Positions 17,734-28,231 of a stretch of 64,000 nt of DNA are shown piece after piece; positions within the stretch are counted from its first letter, which is position 1, and the number at the start of each line of letters is the position of its first letter. A model generated the notes under the pieces. That model made no database searches, was not told the DNA's origin, and saw only the letters and a list, made by a program, of their open reading frames with translations. The position numbers were made by a program, and so were the translations under genes. The DNA is from Puniceicoccaceae bacterium (GTDB taxonomy: Bacteria > Verrucomicrobiota > Verrucomicrobiia > Opitutales > Coraliomargaritaceae), in assembly GCA_002729725.1 (NCBI GenBank), contig PBYS01000035.1, positions 24,688 through 88,687 of the forward strand, in the 5' to 3' direction.

Positions 17734-18777
17734 ATGTTGCCCCCGCTCACACATTTTAAAGTTTTCCTGGCCAGCCTGCTGTTCAGCCTATGTTGGCTCT
17801 ACTATCGGTCCACCTATTTCATCGACCTTCTGGGCAGCATTTTACTCTGTGCGGCCACGGCCTTGCTCGGCTGCTACTGCTGGCAAAAAATTCGGCCTGA
17901 AGCGCAGACGAACAAAACAAACTACAAGTTCTTAAATTTCATCAACACCGCTTGCTTCTTCAGCTTGGTATTCGGGGCAGAATTGATCTCATCCATTCAC
18001 TTTCAATACAGCTTTTCGCAATTTCTAGTCTATCAAGCCATCTACCTGCTCGCCTACGCCAGTATCCTCTTTGCCGCTTGGAAAATACGTCACTCACTGG
18101 CTGCCCCCTTATTGCAGATACCCATGCTATTCTGCTCTGGCTTACTCATCTACGAATTATACTTAACTAGCACCCAGCCTACGCCCAACCAAACGATGCA
18201 CCTAGCACCGGTCATGCGTGGCAGTTTTATCAGTTACAGTGGTGGCAACGGACGCTTGATCAATTCACACTTCGCCATCCCTCAACGCCGCTACCTCACG
18301 CCGGTGGTCCCCGGCGAGCAGAGCTTCCGACCGCCAGAACAAAACTCATTGGCACGACGGATTCAAAACGACTTCGGCACCGAAATTCTAGCCCCGATCG
18401 ACGGCGAAGTCGTCAACGCCATCGACACATTACCAGACTTGGCCCCTGGCATTCTGGATGACTCACACCCACCAGGCAATCATCTCTGCCTAAAGACGAA
18501 GCACGGGCACTACCTTTATCTCGCTAATTTTCAACAAGATAGCATGACAGTAAAGGTCGGCGACCAAGTCCACACAGGCCAAACACTTGGCCGAATCGGT
18601 AAGAACGGCGTATTCACCGAATCCGCACTGGTCATTCTCCTCGTAGACAATCCAGACGTAATCGCCCCCACGACCCGTAGCCTCCCCTTTTATTTCCAAA
18701 ATGCAGATGGCACTCGGCAGTTTCCCAAACGTAATCAACGAATGAGTGGCCTCAAAGCATCAAGTCAAAGTCGCTGA
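17734..18777 (+). CDS. Membrane-anchored M23/LytM-like protein with degenerate active site
   Basis: 347 residues. Four or five N-terminal membrane helices (about 8-150), then a periplasmic part with a duplicated-hybrid-motif (M23) fold from about 215 to 310: APIDGEVVNA, GNHLCLKTKHGHYLYLANF, VKVGDQVHTGQTLGRIGKNG, TESALVILLV. True M23 endopeptidases carry H-x3-D early and H-x-H in HLHFE late; here the YAHL position reads YLANF and the HLHF position reads ALVIL, so zinc ligands are missing. It is therefore probably a non-catalytic binder or regulator, as in EnvC/NlpD-type LytM proteins. It follows the kinase remnant by 5 bases and is likely in the same operon as the regulator. Confidence 0.75.
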   Translation: MLPPLTHFKVFLASLLFSLCWLYYRSTYFIDLLGSILLCAATALLGCYCWQKIRPEAQTNKTNYKFLNFINTACFFSLVFGAELISSIHFQYSFSQFLVYQAIYLLAYASILFAAWKIRHSLAAPLLQIPMLFCSGLLIYELYLTSTQPTPNQTMHLAPVMRGSFISYSGGNGRLINSHFAIPQRRYLTPVVPGEQSFRPPEQNSLARRIQNDFGTEILAPIDGEVVNAIDTLPDLAPGILDDSHPPGNHLCLKTKHGHYLYLANFQQDSMTVKVGDQVHTGQTLGRIGKNGVFTESALVILLVDNPDVIAPTTRSLPFYFQNADGTRQFPKRNQRMSGLKASSQSR

Positions 18778-18822
18778 ATATACATTGTTGAATTCCTACG
18801 ACGAATCCCTTTCTGTTCTGCG

Positions 18823-19329
18823 ATGGAAAACAGCAGCGCAGTCAAACCCGTCGTCGGGATCATTATGGGAAGCCAATCGGATTGGAGCACGATGGGGGAG
18901 GCTGCGGCCTTACTCAAACAGCTTGAGATCCCCTTTGAGACAAAAATCGTGAGTGCCCACCGCACTCCCAAGCTCCTCTATAGCTACGCGGAAGCGGCGG
19001 AAAGCCGCGGCATCCAGATCATTATCGCCGGAGCCGGCGGTGCCGCTCACCTGCCCGGTATGACCGCTGCAATGACGCACTTACCCGTGCTGGGCGTGCC
19101 CGTGCAATCGAAAGCGCTGAGCGGTCAAGACTCGCTGCTCTCGATCGTGCAAATGCCAGCCGGCATCCCCGTCATGACGCTCGCGATCGGCGTGGCCGGC
19201 GCGAAAAATGCCGCTCTCTCGGCCGCCTCCATACTTTCCTTGAACGACACAGGCGTATGCGAGCGCCTGAAGGCCTTCCGCGCGCAGCAGACTGAGACCG
19301 TGCTCAATACTGAGCTTCCCGAAGCTTAA
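18823..19329 (+). CDS. purE: N5-carboxyaminoimidazole ribonucleotide mutase
   Basis: 168 residues, the usual length of class I PurE. Converts N5-CAIR to CAIR in purine synthesis, working after PurK. Diagnostic motifs: [10 protein letters not shown] at the N-terminus, VSAHRTP (catalytic His), and [11 protein letters not shown]. It is followed after 23 bases by purK, the standard purEK pair. Confidence 0.97.
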   Translation: MENSSAVKPVVGIIMGSQSDWSTMGEAAALLKQLEIPFETKIVSAHRTPKLLYSYAEAAESRGIQIIIAGAGGAAHLPGMTAAMTHLPVLGVPVQSKALSGQDSLLSIVQMPAGIPVMTLAIGVAGAKNAALSAASILSLNDTGVCERLKAFRAQQTETVLNTELPEA

Positions 19330-19352
19330 TCAACCCCCCCTTTACCCACACT

Positions 19353-20486
19353 ATGATCACTCCTGGCAGCACTATCGGAATACTCGGCGGCGGACAACTT
19401 GGGCGCATGCTCATGCTAGCAGGCCGCACGCTCGGCTATCGCTTTCACGTCTTTGAGCCTAAAGGCCCCTGCCCCGCAGGCATGGTCGCCGACTTAGAGA
19501 TCAATGCCGACTACTCCGACGAGGCTGCGCTCAAGCGCTTCGCCGAAGGAGTGGACGTGATTACACTCGAGTTTGAAAACATCCCGTCAGAGGTGATCGA
19601 CATGCTCAGCGCCATCAAGCCTGTGCTGCCCGGAAGCCGCGCCTTGCACATTTGCCAGCACCGTCAGCGTGAAAAGGACTTCTTAAAGGAGAGCGGTCTC
19701 CCCTGCGTAGCCTTTGAATACGCCGACTCCGCCGAAAGCCTAAAAACGGCCATCCAGGCCATCGGCTTCCCCTGCGTCATTAAAACAGCCGCCTTTGGTT
19801 ACGACGGCAAGGGGCAGATCAAGCTCAACGCCCCTGAAGAAGCCGCCGACTGCGATTACCTCTGGAACTTTCTCGAAAACCCACCCCGCGTGGTGGTGGA
19901 AAAATGGATTCATCATATCGGTGAGTTCTCTGTGGTCTGTGCCCGCAAGGCCGACGGCAGCACCAGCACCTTCCCGATGGCGGAAAACATACATGTGCAC
20001 CACATTTTGCACGCCTCGATCGTGCCCGCTCGCATCACCGACGCCACCCAGGCTGCCGGCGCTGAACTGGCGTGCAAAATCGCCGATCTACTCGACGTCG
20101 TCGGGCTGATCGCAGTCGAACTCTTCCTAGAAGAAGATGGCAGCCTCATTATCAACGAAATGGCCCCCCGCCCGCACAATTCGGGGCACTACAGCATCGA
20201 CGGCTGCATCACCAGCCAATTTGAACAACACATCCGCGCCGTAACTGACCTCCCCTTTGGTTCGACCGAGCTGCTCAAGCCCACCGTCATGATCAACCTA
20301 CTCGGCGATGTATGGAGCGACGGCGAGCCCGACTGGGCGGGCCTACTCGCCGACCCGCGCGCCAAACTCCACCTCTATGACAAAGGCGAAGCCCGCCCAG
20401 GCCGCAAAATGGGACACTTCACTTTGCTCGGCGACGATATTGACGCCACCCTCGAAGCCGCCGAAGCTCACTTTAAGAAGCTATGA
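19353..20486 (+). CDS. purK: N5-carboxyaminoimidazole ribonucleotide synthase
   Basis: 377 residues. ATP-grasp enzyme making N5-CAIR from AIR, bicarbonate and ATP. N-terminal GILGGGQLGRMLMLAG, ATP-grasp segments FPCVIKTAAFGYDGKGQ and VVEKWI, and the late NEMAPRPHNSGHYS motif are all typical. The stop overlaps the trpE start (ATGA), so purE-purK-trpE probably form one transcript. Confidence 0.97.
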   Translation: MITPGSTIGILGGGQLGRMLMLAGRTLGYRFHVFEPKGPCPAGMVADLEINADYSDEAALKRFAEGVDVITLEFENIPSEVIDMLSAIKPVLPGSRALHICQHRQREKDFLKESGLPCVAFEYADSAESLKTAIQAIGFPCVIKTAAFGYDGKGQIKLNAPEEAADCDYLWNFLENPPRVVVEKWIHHIGEFSVVCARKADGSTSTFPMAENIHVHHILHASIVPARITDATQAAGAELACKIADLLDVVGLIAVELFLEEDGSLIINEMAPRPHNSGHYSIDGCITSQFEQHIRAVTDLPFGSTELLKPTVMINLLGDVWSDGEPDWAGLLADPRAKLHLYDKGEARPGRKMGHFTLLGDDIDATLEAAEAHFKKL

Positions 20487-21976
20487 ATATCCAGCCCACC
20501 AGATCCGAATTCGCCAAACTCACCGCCCAGGGTAATACGATCCCTGTCTACTTGGATCTCACCGCCGATTGCGAGACCCCACTCGGTGCCTACTGCAAAA
20601 TACGCAACGAAGGCCCTGCATTTTTGTTCGAGTCGATCGTCGGGGGCGAACGCATCAGCCGCTACTCCTTTCTCGGCGCCAACCCACGCAAGGTATATCG
20701 CGTATTCGAAAAAGAAACCAAGATTCATCACAAAGGCGGCGAGACTGAGACCATCGAGACTCCCGGCGATCCACTCAAGCTGATCGAAGCAGAGATGGCG
20801 AGCTACCAACCAGTCGACATGCCAGACATGCCCCCCTTTTGTGGCGGCGCTGTCGGCTTCGTCGGACACGAGTTTATACACAGCATCGAGCCCACAGTCC
20901 CCAAGCCTTCCGACAACCCGCTCGAAATGCCAATCCTTTACTATATGATCACCGATTCGGTCCTCATATTTGACCATGTACGACAGATCTTACGTATCTG
21001 CGTGAATGCTCATTCCCAAGACGGCAATTCCAGCCAGGCCTACGATCAAGCAGTGGCCGAGATCCAGCGCATTTACAAAGTTCTGCAAAGTCCACAACCG
21101 ATGAGCCATCGCCCCATCGAGAGCCCGGGCGAGATCACGGTGCCCGCAGGCAACTTCACCAAAGAACGCTTTAAAGCTGCAGTCGATCAGGTAAAAGACT
21201 ACGTCCGCGCAGGCGATGTCATACAAACAGTTCTCTCACAGCGCTTTGTAAAAAAGTTCAAACCCGCACCAGTGGATCTTTACCGCGCTCTACGTACGGT
21301 GAACCCATCGCCTTACATGTTTCTAATGGAAGATGCCGACTTCTCTGTCGTGGGCGCTTCTCCCGAGGTGCACGTTCGCCTGACAGGGGATCAAGTCGAA
21401 ATCCGCCCCATCGCAGGCACCCGCCATCGCGGCCAAACCGAGGCCGAAGACCTCTCCTTGGAAAAGGATTTGCTGGCCGACGAGAAGGAAAAGGCCGAAC
21501 ACCTAATGCTGGTCGACCTCGCGCGTAACGATATCGGCCGCGTCTGCCAATATGGCTCGATCAAGGTGCCGGATTACATGACTATCGAACGTTATTCACA
21601 TGTTATGCACATTGTCTCACAAGTTGTGGGAACAATTCGCCCCGAGTGTACAGCCTTCGATTTAATGCGAGCCACCTTTCCAGCAGGCACTCTCAGCGGA
21701 GCGCCCAAAGTGCGGGCACTCCAGATCATTTCCGAACTCGAAAACAGCCAACGTGGCGTCTACGGCGGCGCACTGGGCTATTTTGGCTTCGATGGCAGCC
21801 ACGACTCCTGCATCGGCATCCGCACCGCAGTCATCAAAGACGGCCAAATCTACATTCAGTCTGGAGCCGGCTTGGTGGCCGATTCCGTGCCAGAGAGCGA
21901 ATTTATGGAGACCATCAACAAGGCCAAGGGCATGCTCAAGGCCGTCTCACTGGCCGAAGACATGCTTTGTGAATAA
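20483..21976 (+). CDS. trpE: Anthranilate synthase component I
   Basis: 497 residues. With the TrpG glutaminase it converts chorismate to anthranilate. Chorismate-binding motifs are all present: VLSQRF, NPSPYMFLM, GASPEVHV, RPIAGTRHRG, DLARNDIGRV, FPAGTLSGAPKVRA and the C-terminal IQSGAGLVADSVPESE. The N-terminal domain carries the Trp feedback site region (ESIVGGERISRYSFLG). It overlaps purK by four bases. No trpG lies in the window, and no leader peptide or attenuator is possible inside purK. Confidence 0.95.
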   Translation: MNIQPTRSEFAKLTAQGNTIPVYLDLTADCETPLGAYCKIRNEGPAFLFESIVGGERISRYSFLGANPRKVYRVFEKETKIHHKGGETETIETPGDPLKLIEAEMASYQPVDMPDMPPFCGGAVGFVGHEFIHSIEPTVPKPSDNPLEMPILYYMITDSVLIFDHVRQILRICVNAHSQDGNSSQAYDQAVAEIQRIYKVLQSPQPMSHRPIESPGEITVPAGNFTKERFKAAVDQVKDYVRAGDVIQTVLSQRFVKKFKPAPVDLYRALRTVNPSPYMFLMEDADFSVVGASPEVHVRLTGDQVEIRPIAGTRHRGQTEAEDLSLEKDLLADEKEKAEHLMLVDLARNDIGRVCQYGSIKVPDYMTIERYSHVMHIVSQVVGTIRPECTAFDLMRATFPAGTLSGAPKVRALQIISELENSQRGVYGGALGYFGFDGSHDSCIGIRTAVIKDGQIYIQSGAGLVADSVPESEFMETINKAKGMLKAVSLAEDMLCE

Positions 21977-22124
21977 GTTATTAACATTTGCAAAATAACT
22001 CACGGCTTTTTGTGTTTTTTTGTAAGTCAGCGTAAATAGTTGCGATAGGTATTGGAACCTCGGGAATAAATCCGTGGTCGAAGTATCCTAACAGTGGAAT
22101 TAACCACCGAAACTACTATTACAT

Positions 22125-23147
22125 ATGGCACAAAAAGCAGAAAGAACCCTTAATCGACGTTCACAAGCTAATCGGCTCTCAGCCGTCCCTCGCTCACGCA
22201 CAGATGAAATGGAGGCCGTAACCGATGTGCGAGAATTGCCTTCGAATGATCGCAATGTGATGCGTACTTACATGCAGGAGATTTCGAAGACCCCACTACT
22301 CAGTAAGGAAGAAGAGATCGAACTGGCAGCACGCATTCAAAAGGGCGACCAATCTGCCCGCGACCACATGATCTCCGCCAATTTACGTTTGGTGGTCAAG
22401 ATTGCCTACGATTATAACAATTTTGGCCTGCCGCTGTTAGACCTTATCAGCGAGGGTAACATCGGCTTAGTCAAGGCCGTGGAACGCTTCGACCCATCCA
22501 AGGGGGGCAAGCTCAGCACCTACGCGGCTTGGTGGATTAAACAATCCATCAAGCGCGCGCTCGCCAACCAAAGTAAGACGATCCGCCTGCCCGTGCACCT
22601 AGTCGACCGCATTGCCAAGATGCGTAAAATTACTGCTCAGCTAGCCGACGAACTTGACCGCGAACCGGACGACGAAGAAATCGCATACGCCATGGACATG
22701 CCGGTCAACAAGATCGCACACTTGAAATCGGTCAGCATCCGCCCTGCCTCTCTGGACGCTCCTGTAGGTGAAGATGGTGAAACCACCTTTGGAGAATTGG
22801 TCGGCGACGACAATGAGGCCACACCTCTCGAAAATTTACAGGAAAAATCAATGAGCAGCGACATCAAGTCCGTCATTGACCGCCTGGAAGACCGCGAGGC
22901 CGAAATCATCCAACTTCGCTTCGGCTTGGACGGTAATCGCCCACTCACACTCGAAGAAGTGGGCGAGCGTTTCGACGTCACTCGCGAGCGTGTGCGACAG
23001 ATTCAAAATATCGCGATCCACAAAATGCGCCGCCTGATGACCGAGAACGAACGCCAGCGCTCCAAAGAAGAAGTGCAAGAAGAGCGCATCGAGCAGGAAA
23101 AGATGAAAGTCTTACAAGAATTTTTCTCGGAGCAGTTGGCCTCCTAA
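22125..23147 (+). CDS. Sigma-70 family factor of primary/RpoS-like type (RpoD/SigA relative)
   Basis: 340 residues, containing regions 1.2 (VMRTYMQEISKTPLLSKEEEIELA), 2 (ANLRLVVKIAYDYNNFGLPLLDLISEGNIGLVKAV, and region 2.4 TYAAWWIKQSIKRALANQSKTIRLP), 3 and 4 (LEEVGERFDVTRERVRQIQNIAIHKMRR). Region 1.1 and the large non-conserved insert of ordinary RpoD are missing, so it may be an RpoS-like second factor rather than the housekeeping one; I therefore give no symbol. The C-terminus carries an extra acidic coiled stretch (ERQRSKEEVQEERIEQEKMKVLQEFF). A strong terminator follows. Confidence 0.9.
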   Translation: MAQKAERTLNRRSQANRLSAVPRSRTDEMEAVTDVRELPSNDRNVMRTYMQEISKTPLLSKEEEIELAARIQKGDQSARDHMISANLRLVVKIAYDYNNFGLPLLDLISEGNIGLVKAVERFDPSKGGKLSTYAAWWIKQSIKRALANQSKTIRLPVHLVDRIAKMRKITAQLADELDREPDDEEIAYAMDMPVNKIAHLKSVSIRPASLDAPVGEDGETTFGELVGDDNEATPLENLQEKSMSSDIKSVIDRLEDREAEIIQLRFGLDGNRPLTLEEVGERFDVTRERVRQIQNIAIHKMRRLMTENERQRSKEEVQEERIEQEKMKVLQEFFSEQLAS

Positions 23148-23180
23148 GTTTTTTTCAAACTAGTTGTTGTTAGATACAGA

Positions 23181-23217
23181 AATGCCCTCCGCGCGGAAAC
23201 GTCGGAGGGCATTTTTT
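23181..23217 (+). terminator. Rho-independent terminator after the sigma factor gene
   Basis: Perfect 11-bp stem AATGCCCTCCG (23181-23191) / CGGAGGGCATT (23203-23213) and a T-run to 23217. Confidence 0.9.
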
Positions 23218-23324
23218 GTAAATATGTGCTTCAATTCACGCTTTAGGTATCGCGCGATGGCTACGAGGCCACAATAGCTACAAGGCCACGCGACCTCCTC
23301 GGCCATTGTCACACGGAAAGCGCT

Positions 23325-24611
23325 CTAGCGTTGTTCCAGCGCTACATAATCGCGCTTGGTGCTACCTGTGTAAATTTGGCGCGGGCGATGGATGCGGCTC
23401 TTTGGATTTTCGGCGATCTCCTTCCAGTTGGCAATCCAACCAGGCATACGACCGATGGCAAACATCACAGTGAACATTTCAACCGGAATACCAATCGCCT
23501 TCAGGATCAAGCCGCTGTAGAAATCAACGTTCGGGTAGAGCTTACGGCTGATGAAATAATCGTCTTCCAAGGCGGCCTGCTCGAGCTTGCGTGCGATATC
23601 AAGCAATGGATCTTCTAGCCCGATACTCGCAAGAATGCTCTCAGCACTCTTGCCGAGAATCTTCGCGCGCGGATCGTAATTCTTATACACGCGATGCCCG
23701 AAGCCCATAAGCTTCGCTTCCCCCTTCTTGGCAGCTTCGATGAAACGTGAACCATCATCGCCCGCAGCGTGAATTTCTTCCAGCATCTTGATCACCGCCA
23801 TATTGGCGCCGCCATGCGAGGGGCCCCAAAGTGCACAGACACCCGCCGAAACCGATGCAAACAAGTTGGCACCGCCGGAAGCGACCATACGCACAGTGGA
23901 AGTGGAGCAATTTTGCTCATGGTCCGCGTGCAGCATCAGGAAGAGATCCAGCGCCTTACCCGCACCATGATCATCGTGATACTCGTTATAAGGCTCCGAG
24001 AACATCATGTGCAGGAAGTTGCCAGTATAACGCTTATCAGCGGGATAGACAAAAGGCAGCCCCATCTTCATGCGATAGGTCATGGCTGCAATGGTGCGGA
24101 CTTTGGAAATAAGAAGCGCTGCGGTCTCGTCAAAGTGTGCAAGATCTTGCTCACGGTCGTTCGAGGACATCGCGGGGTAGTAGGCACCGAGTGAGTTGAG
24201 CATCGCAGAAAGAATCGCCATCGGGTGCGCGGTGCTGGGGAAACCATCGAAGTGACTGTTCATCCCGGTATGAATCGAGGAGTTCTTACGCACCTCTTGG
24301 CGGAAAGCGCGCAGGGAATCTTCGTCAGGCAGTTCACCGTAGATCACCAACATGGCGGTCTCGAGGAAAGAAGAGTTCTCAGCGAGCTGTTCGATCGGAT
24401 ACCCGCGGTGACGCAAAATACCATTTTCACCATCGATAAAAGTAATGTCGCTCATGCAAGAGCCCGTATTACCGTACCCCTCGTCAAAAGTGATACAACC
24501 ACTCTTCGCGCGTAAAGTCCGCGTATCTAGGGCTTTTTCGCCCTCGGTTCCCTCAATGATGGGGAACTCGAAATTTTCGTTTCCAAGTCGGATAGTGCCT
24601 GTATTTTCCAT
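23325..24611 (-). CDS. gltA: Citrate synthase (type II, hexameric kind)
   Basis: 428 residues, matching the Gram-negative type II length with the extra N-terminal beta domain ([23 protein letters not shown]). Condenses acetyl-CoA and oxaloacetate at the entry to the TCA cycle. Catalytic residues are seen in WGPSHGGAN (His), [14 protein letters not shown] (His) and NVDFYSG (Asp). Single gene between the sigma factor (convergent) and hisH. Confidence 0.97.
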   Translation of the reverse strand: MENTGTIRLGNENFEFPIIEGTEGEKALDTRTLRAKSGCITFDEGYGNTGSCMSDITFIDGENGILRHRGYPIEQLAENSSFLETAMLVIYGELPDEDSLRAFRQEVRKNSSIHTGMNSHFDGFPSTAHPMAILSAMLNSLGAYYPAMSSNDREQDLAHFDETAALLISKVRTIAAMTYRMKMGLPFVYPADKRYTGNFLHMMFSEPYNEYHDDHGAGKALDLFLMLHADHEQNCSTSTVRMVASGGANLFASVSAGVCALWGPSHGGANMAVIKMLEEIHAAGDDGSRFIEAAKKGEAKLMGFGHRVYKNYDPRAKILGKSAESILASIGLEDPLLDIARKLEQAALEDDYFISRKLYPNVDFYSGLILKAIGIPVEMFTVMFAIGRMPGWIANWKEIAENPKSRIHRPRQIYTGSTKRDYVALEQR

Positions 24612-24691
24612 GGTAGTGGTCGTATTACTGCGTCAGTTTAAAAGCTCAGAGCATCGAACAGTTATTTCTGAGCGCCTGCACTCTAATAGTG

Positions 24692-25330
24692 CTAAAGCGA
24701 TCTCAAAAAATTTCGATATAGATGCAACCCTTTTGCCTGACTTTTTTCGGGGTGAAATTGAGTAGCATAACAATTGCCAAAGCGGATGCCAGCGACGAAT
24801 TGCCCGCCATAATCCGAATGAAAGAGTGCTAAGCTAGGGTCCTGCGGCTTAATAAAGTAGCTGTGGACAAAATAAAACTGATCTTGGCCGGAGACGAGCC
24901 CCTGCGTCAGTGGAGCTTCGGGCTCGAAAGTTACAGAATTCCAGCCCATGTGCGGAATCTTGAGCGCGGGATCGATCACAAAGCGCTCGACCGTGCCTTT
25001 AAAAATTCCGAGTGCTTCGGTATCGCCCTCCTCCGAATGCTCAAACAATGCTTGTAGACCGAGACAAATACCGAAAAAAGGACGGTCCGCAGCGATCCAG
25101 TCGCGAATTACATGGTCAAAGCCTGTTGTTTTTAACAAACGCATGGCATCCACAATCGCGCCCTGCCCGGGAAAAATGAGCGCATCGGCCGCGCCAATCT
25201 GTGCAGGGTCGGATACTAAATAGGCATCCGCACCAACATGCTCCCAAGCCCTGACGACACTGCGCAAGTTACCCATACCGTAATCAATTACAGCAAGTTT
25301 TGGTTTTAAATTGGAAGCGTCTTTAAGCAT
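24692..25330 (-). CDS. hisH: Imidazole glycerol phosphate synthase, glutaminase subunit
   Basis: 212 residues from the ATG at 25330 (an upstream start at 25378 adds 16 unlike residues). Class I glutamine amidotransferase: [15 protein letters not shown] start, nucleophile Cys in [12 protein letters not shown], His/Glu in TQFHPEKSQ. Supplies ammonia to HisF in histidine synthesis. hisF and other his genes are not adjacent, so his genes are dispersed in this genome. Confidence 0.95.
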   Translation of the reverse strand: MLKDASNLKPKLAVIDYGMGNLRSVVRAWEHVGADAYLVSDPAQIGAADALIFPGQGAIVDAMRLLKTTGFDHVIRDWIAADRPFFGICLGLQALFEHSEEGDTEALGIFKGTVERFVIDPALKIPHMGWNSVTFEPEAPLTQGLVSGQDQFYFVHSYFIKPQDPSLALFHSDYGGQFVAGIRFGNCYATQFHPEKSQAKGLHLYRNFLRSL

Positions 25331-25392
25331 ATCGAAGCGACGAAGCTGGCGAAGTCTGAGCAAGTTGCAAGCAGACAAGATTTTCGATTGAG

Positions 25393-25424
25393 AAAAAAAA
25401 GGGGCTCCCCACTTTGAGAGCCCC
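25393..25424 (-). terminator. Rho-independent terminator of serA
   Basis: On the minus strand a 7-bp GC stem (GGGGCTC 25401-25407 with GAGCCCC 25418-25424) is followed by eight T (complement of A-run 25393-25400). It lies 24 bases past the serA stop. Confidence 0.85.
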
Positions 25425-25447
25425 CTTTGATAAAGTTTGAATCTAGC

Positions 25448-27034
25448 CTAGAGCTTGATCACGCGGTATTTTTCAATCGCAGCGTGCTCGGTAATCTTCT
25501 TGGCTGCGGCCTCGGAAGGTGCGCTGTCCAACTCGAAGACAGAAACGGCAAAGCCTTCGCCCTTATCGCGGCTGAGCGACATGTTGGCGATGTTAACCTG
25601 ATCCTCACCCAGCGTCACACCGATGAAACCGACGATACCTGGCACGTCCTTATTCTTAAGAACGAGCAATGTGGCGTCTGTGCTAACTTCTAGCGAGTGC
25701 CCGTCAATCGAAACGATGCGGGGCGCTTGGTTCTTGCCCACCAAAGTGCCGCCTACTGTGCGAGTCTTGCCCCCCTTGCAGGTCACTTCCACCTCGATCA
25801 GCTCATTAAAGTCAGCGTGCGTGCTGGTCTTCACTTGCTCCGTCTCGATGCCCAAACGCTCGATCTTCTTCGGCGCATTGACGTTGTTGACGTTGTCGGA
25901 AATCTCACGCAAGAAACCGCGTTGAATGGCATTGGTTAGCGGCAAAGTATCAAGATCTGTGATCTTGCCATAATAACGAATCGAAATCTTCTCCACGCCA
26001 TCAGGAGCGAGTTGCTGTGAGAAAGTGCCGATTTTTTCGCCGAGTGTCATGTAAGGGCCGAGTTTCTCAAGCACCTTAGGATCGACCGAGGGCATGTTGA
26101 GCGCATTCATGACCATGCCGCCAGTGAGCGCATCGATCATTTGCTTGGCCACGTCGATGCCGACATTTTCCTGAGCCTCTTGAGTCGACGCACCGAGGTG
26201 CGGTGTCAGCACCAAGTTTTCGATGCTGCGCAAAGGGCTATCTTCGGCTGGTGGCTCGTCTTCGTAAACGTCGAGACCGGCAGCGGCGACTTTGCCCGAG
26301 TTAAGCGCATCGATCAGTGCGGCCTCTTCGATAATACCACCACGTGCACAGTTGAAGACGCGAACGCCGTCCTTCATGCGCTTAAATGCGTCGGCATTCA
26401 GCATGTGCTTGGTGTCTTTTGTCATCGGCATGTGGACGGTAATATAGTCCGCATTTTCGATCACCTCATCCAGCGTGGCTTGCTTGACGCCGAGCGACTT
26501 TGCACGCGACTCTGTCAAATAAGGATCGTAGGCGAGCACATCCATCTGGAAAGCCATTGCGCGCTTGGCGACTTCGGCACCAATACGGCCCATCCCCAAC
26601 ACACCCAGCGTCTTTTGATTGAGCTCGGAGCCTGTATACTTCTTGCGGTCCCAGCGGCCGGCCTTCATGCCAGCGCTCGCTTGCACGATCGGACGTGTCC
26701 CCGCGAGCATATGAGTGAAAGTAAGCTCAGCGGTTGCAATCGTGTTGCCAGTCGGCGTGTTCATCACGATGACACCGTGGTCAGTCGCAGCTTCGATATC
26801 GATGTTATCCACACCGACTCCGGCACGACCGACAACCTTGAGTTGTGGCGCTGCAGCAATGACTTCGGCGGTCACACGAGTGTCGGAACGCACGGCAATT
26901 GCGTCAGCGTCCTTGGCAAGCTCAAGGATTTGCTCCGGAGAGGAACCATAGGCTTCAACAACGTCAAAGCCCGGCTGGGCTTTAAACAAATCAACACCTA
27001 TAGGCGAAATGCGGTCTGCAATTAGTATTTTCAT
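25448..27034 (-). CDS. serA: D-3-phosphoglycerate dehydrogenase (long form with ACT domain)
   Basis: 528 residues from the ATG at 27034 ([13 protein letters not shown]; the longer frame to 27097 is not supported). First step of serine synthesis. NAD-binding [16 protein letters not shown], then catalytic Arg in NCARGG, Glu in EDEPP and His in [14 protein letters not shown] substrate-like intervening domain and a C-terminal ACT domain ([20 protein letters not shown]) follow, as in the Bacillus/Mycobacterium type where serine may inhibit. Confidence 0.96.
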   Translation of the reverse strand: MKILIADRISPIGVDLFKAQPGFDVVEAYGSSPEQILELAKDADAIAVRSDTRVTAEVIAAAPQLKVVGRAGVGVDNIDIEAATDHGVIVMNTPTGNTIATAELTFTHMLAGTRPIVQASAGMKAGRWDRKKYTGSELNQKTLGVLGMGRIGAEVAKRAMAFQMDVLAYDPYLTESRAKSLGVKQATLDEVIENADYITVHMPMTKDTKHMLNADAFKRMKDGVRVFNCARGGIIEEAALIDALNSGKVAAAGLDVYEDEPPAEDSPLRSIENLVLTPHLGASTQEAQENVGIDVAKQMIDALTGGMVMNALNMPSVDPKVLEKLGPYMTLGEKIGTFSQQLAPDGVEKISIRYYGKITDLDTLPLTNAIQRGFLREISDNVNNVNAPKKIERLGIETEQVKTSTHADFNELIEVEVTCKGGKTRTVGGTLVGKNQAPRIVSIDGHSLEVSTDATLLVLKNKDVPGIVGFIGVTLGEDQVNIANMSLSRDKGEGFAVSVFELDSAPSEAAAKKITEHAAIEKYRVIKL

Positions 27035-27236
27035 AAGAAGCGGGCGAGTAAATTTAAGCGGCCGTGAATTGCAACGAAAACATGCCGAAGTCTGCATTTC
27101 ACACTGTAATTAAACATCACAGCTCCGGTAATATGGCCACCTATAAGCGTGCGCCCAGACTAAAATCATCCATTCTGTCACCACAAATGCTAACTTTGCC
27201 CTTCCCTCTTCGGCTTCCGCAGTATGCATTGCCCCC

Positions 27237-28118
27237 ATGCGAAGTATGACAGGTTTTGGGCGTGGAAGCGCCGAGGCGGCAGATGCCGGAGTACGAATTC
27301 AAGTCGAGATCAATTCGGTCAATCGAAAGACCTTGGACACACAGATCAGCGCCCCACGCGAATGGAGTGGCTACGAAGCTGCCTGCAATGAGTGGGTCAG
27401 CGCTGCCTTCCAACGAGGCCGGGTTAACATTCAGATCAAGGCGGAATCCATCCAAAACAGCTGCGACTCACTCTCGCTCAATACGGAAGCGATGGCGGAA
27501 AGCCTCAAGAACCTGCGCGCCTTCGCCGAATCACAAGGCTTGGACTTCGCACCGGACAGCGCTTTTCTATTGGAACTGGCACGCTCCGTCAAAGATAGCA
27601 GCAGCCTGCCCAGCTGGAAAGAGCTGATCGAACCGGTGCAGCAAGCCTTTCAAGAAGCACTGGCCGATATCAACTCCATGCGTCAACAAGAAGGCGCCGC
27701 ACTGGCGGCAGACCTCAAAGCACGTATCACCGAGCTCGAAGGCTTTCGTCAAAAAATCGCCGAGCACGCCGCCGGCACGACCGAACGCTACCGCGACGCA
27801 CTCCTCGAGCGCCTGAAACAATTAAACCTAGAGCTCGACGTCTCCGACGAGCGCGTGCTGAAAGAAGTCGCCATCTTTGCAGATCGCTCAGACATCAGCG
27901 AAGAAACCACGCGCCTGGCCTGCCACTTTGAACAATTCCTGAGCTTTCTCGAATCCGACGAAGCCACCGGACGCAAAATGGACTTTCTATGTCAGGAAAT
28001 TCATCGCGAATTTAACACCACGGGCAGCAAATCAAACCACATCGAAATCACACGCATGGTGATCGAAGGTAAGAATGCACTCGAGCGCATTCGCGAGCAG
28101 GTGCAAAACATCGAGTAA
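27237..28118 (+). CDS. yicC: YicC family endoribonuclease-like protein
   Basis: 293 residues, full family length. N-terminus [12 protein letters not shown] and the closing [20 protein letters not shown] are the two family signatures, with [12 protein letters not shown] and [22 protein letters not shown] between. Escherichia coli YicC acts as an RNase; the role here is by homology. Often next to gmk/rpoZ, but here it is alone between serA (divergent) and hemB (convergent). Confidence 0.93.
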   Translation: MRSMTGFGRGSAEAADAGVRIQVEINSVNRKTLDTQISAPREWSGYEAACNEWVSAAFQRGRVNIQIKAESIQNSCDSLSLNTEAMAESLKNLRAFAESQGLDFAPDSAFLLELARSVKDSSSLPSWKELIEPVQQAFQEALADINSMRQQEGAALAADLKARITELEGFRQKIAEHAAGTTERYRDALLERLKQLNLELDVSDERVLKEVAIFADRSDISEETTRLACHFEQFLSFLESDEATGRKMDFLCQEIHREFNTTGSKSNHIEITRMVIEGKNALERIREQVQNIE

Positions 28119-28231
28119 GCACGCCACGACACGACACGACACGGCACGTGCCCGCAACTGCCGCCGATCCAAAGACAGCAGCTGCGCGTGCTTCGCCACT
28201 CAGGCCCAGAAGCCTCACGAAGCCGAATCAG

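Noticed and set aside
22125..23147. Naming the sigma factor rpoD
   Set aside because: Region 1.1 and usual length are missing; could equally be an RpoS-like factor.
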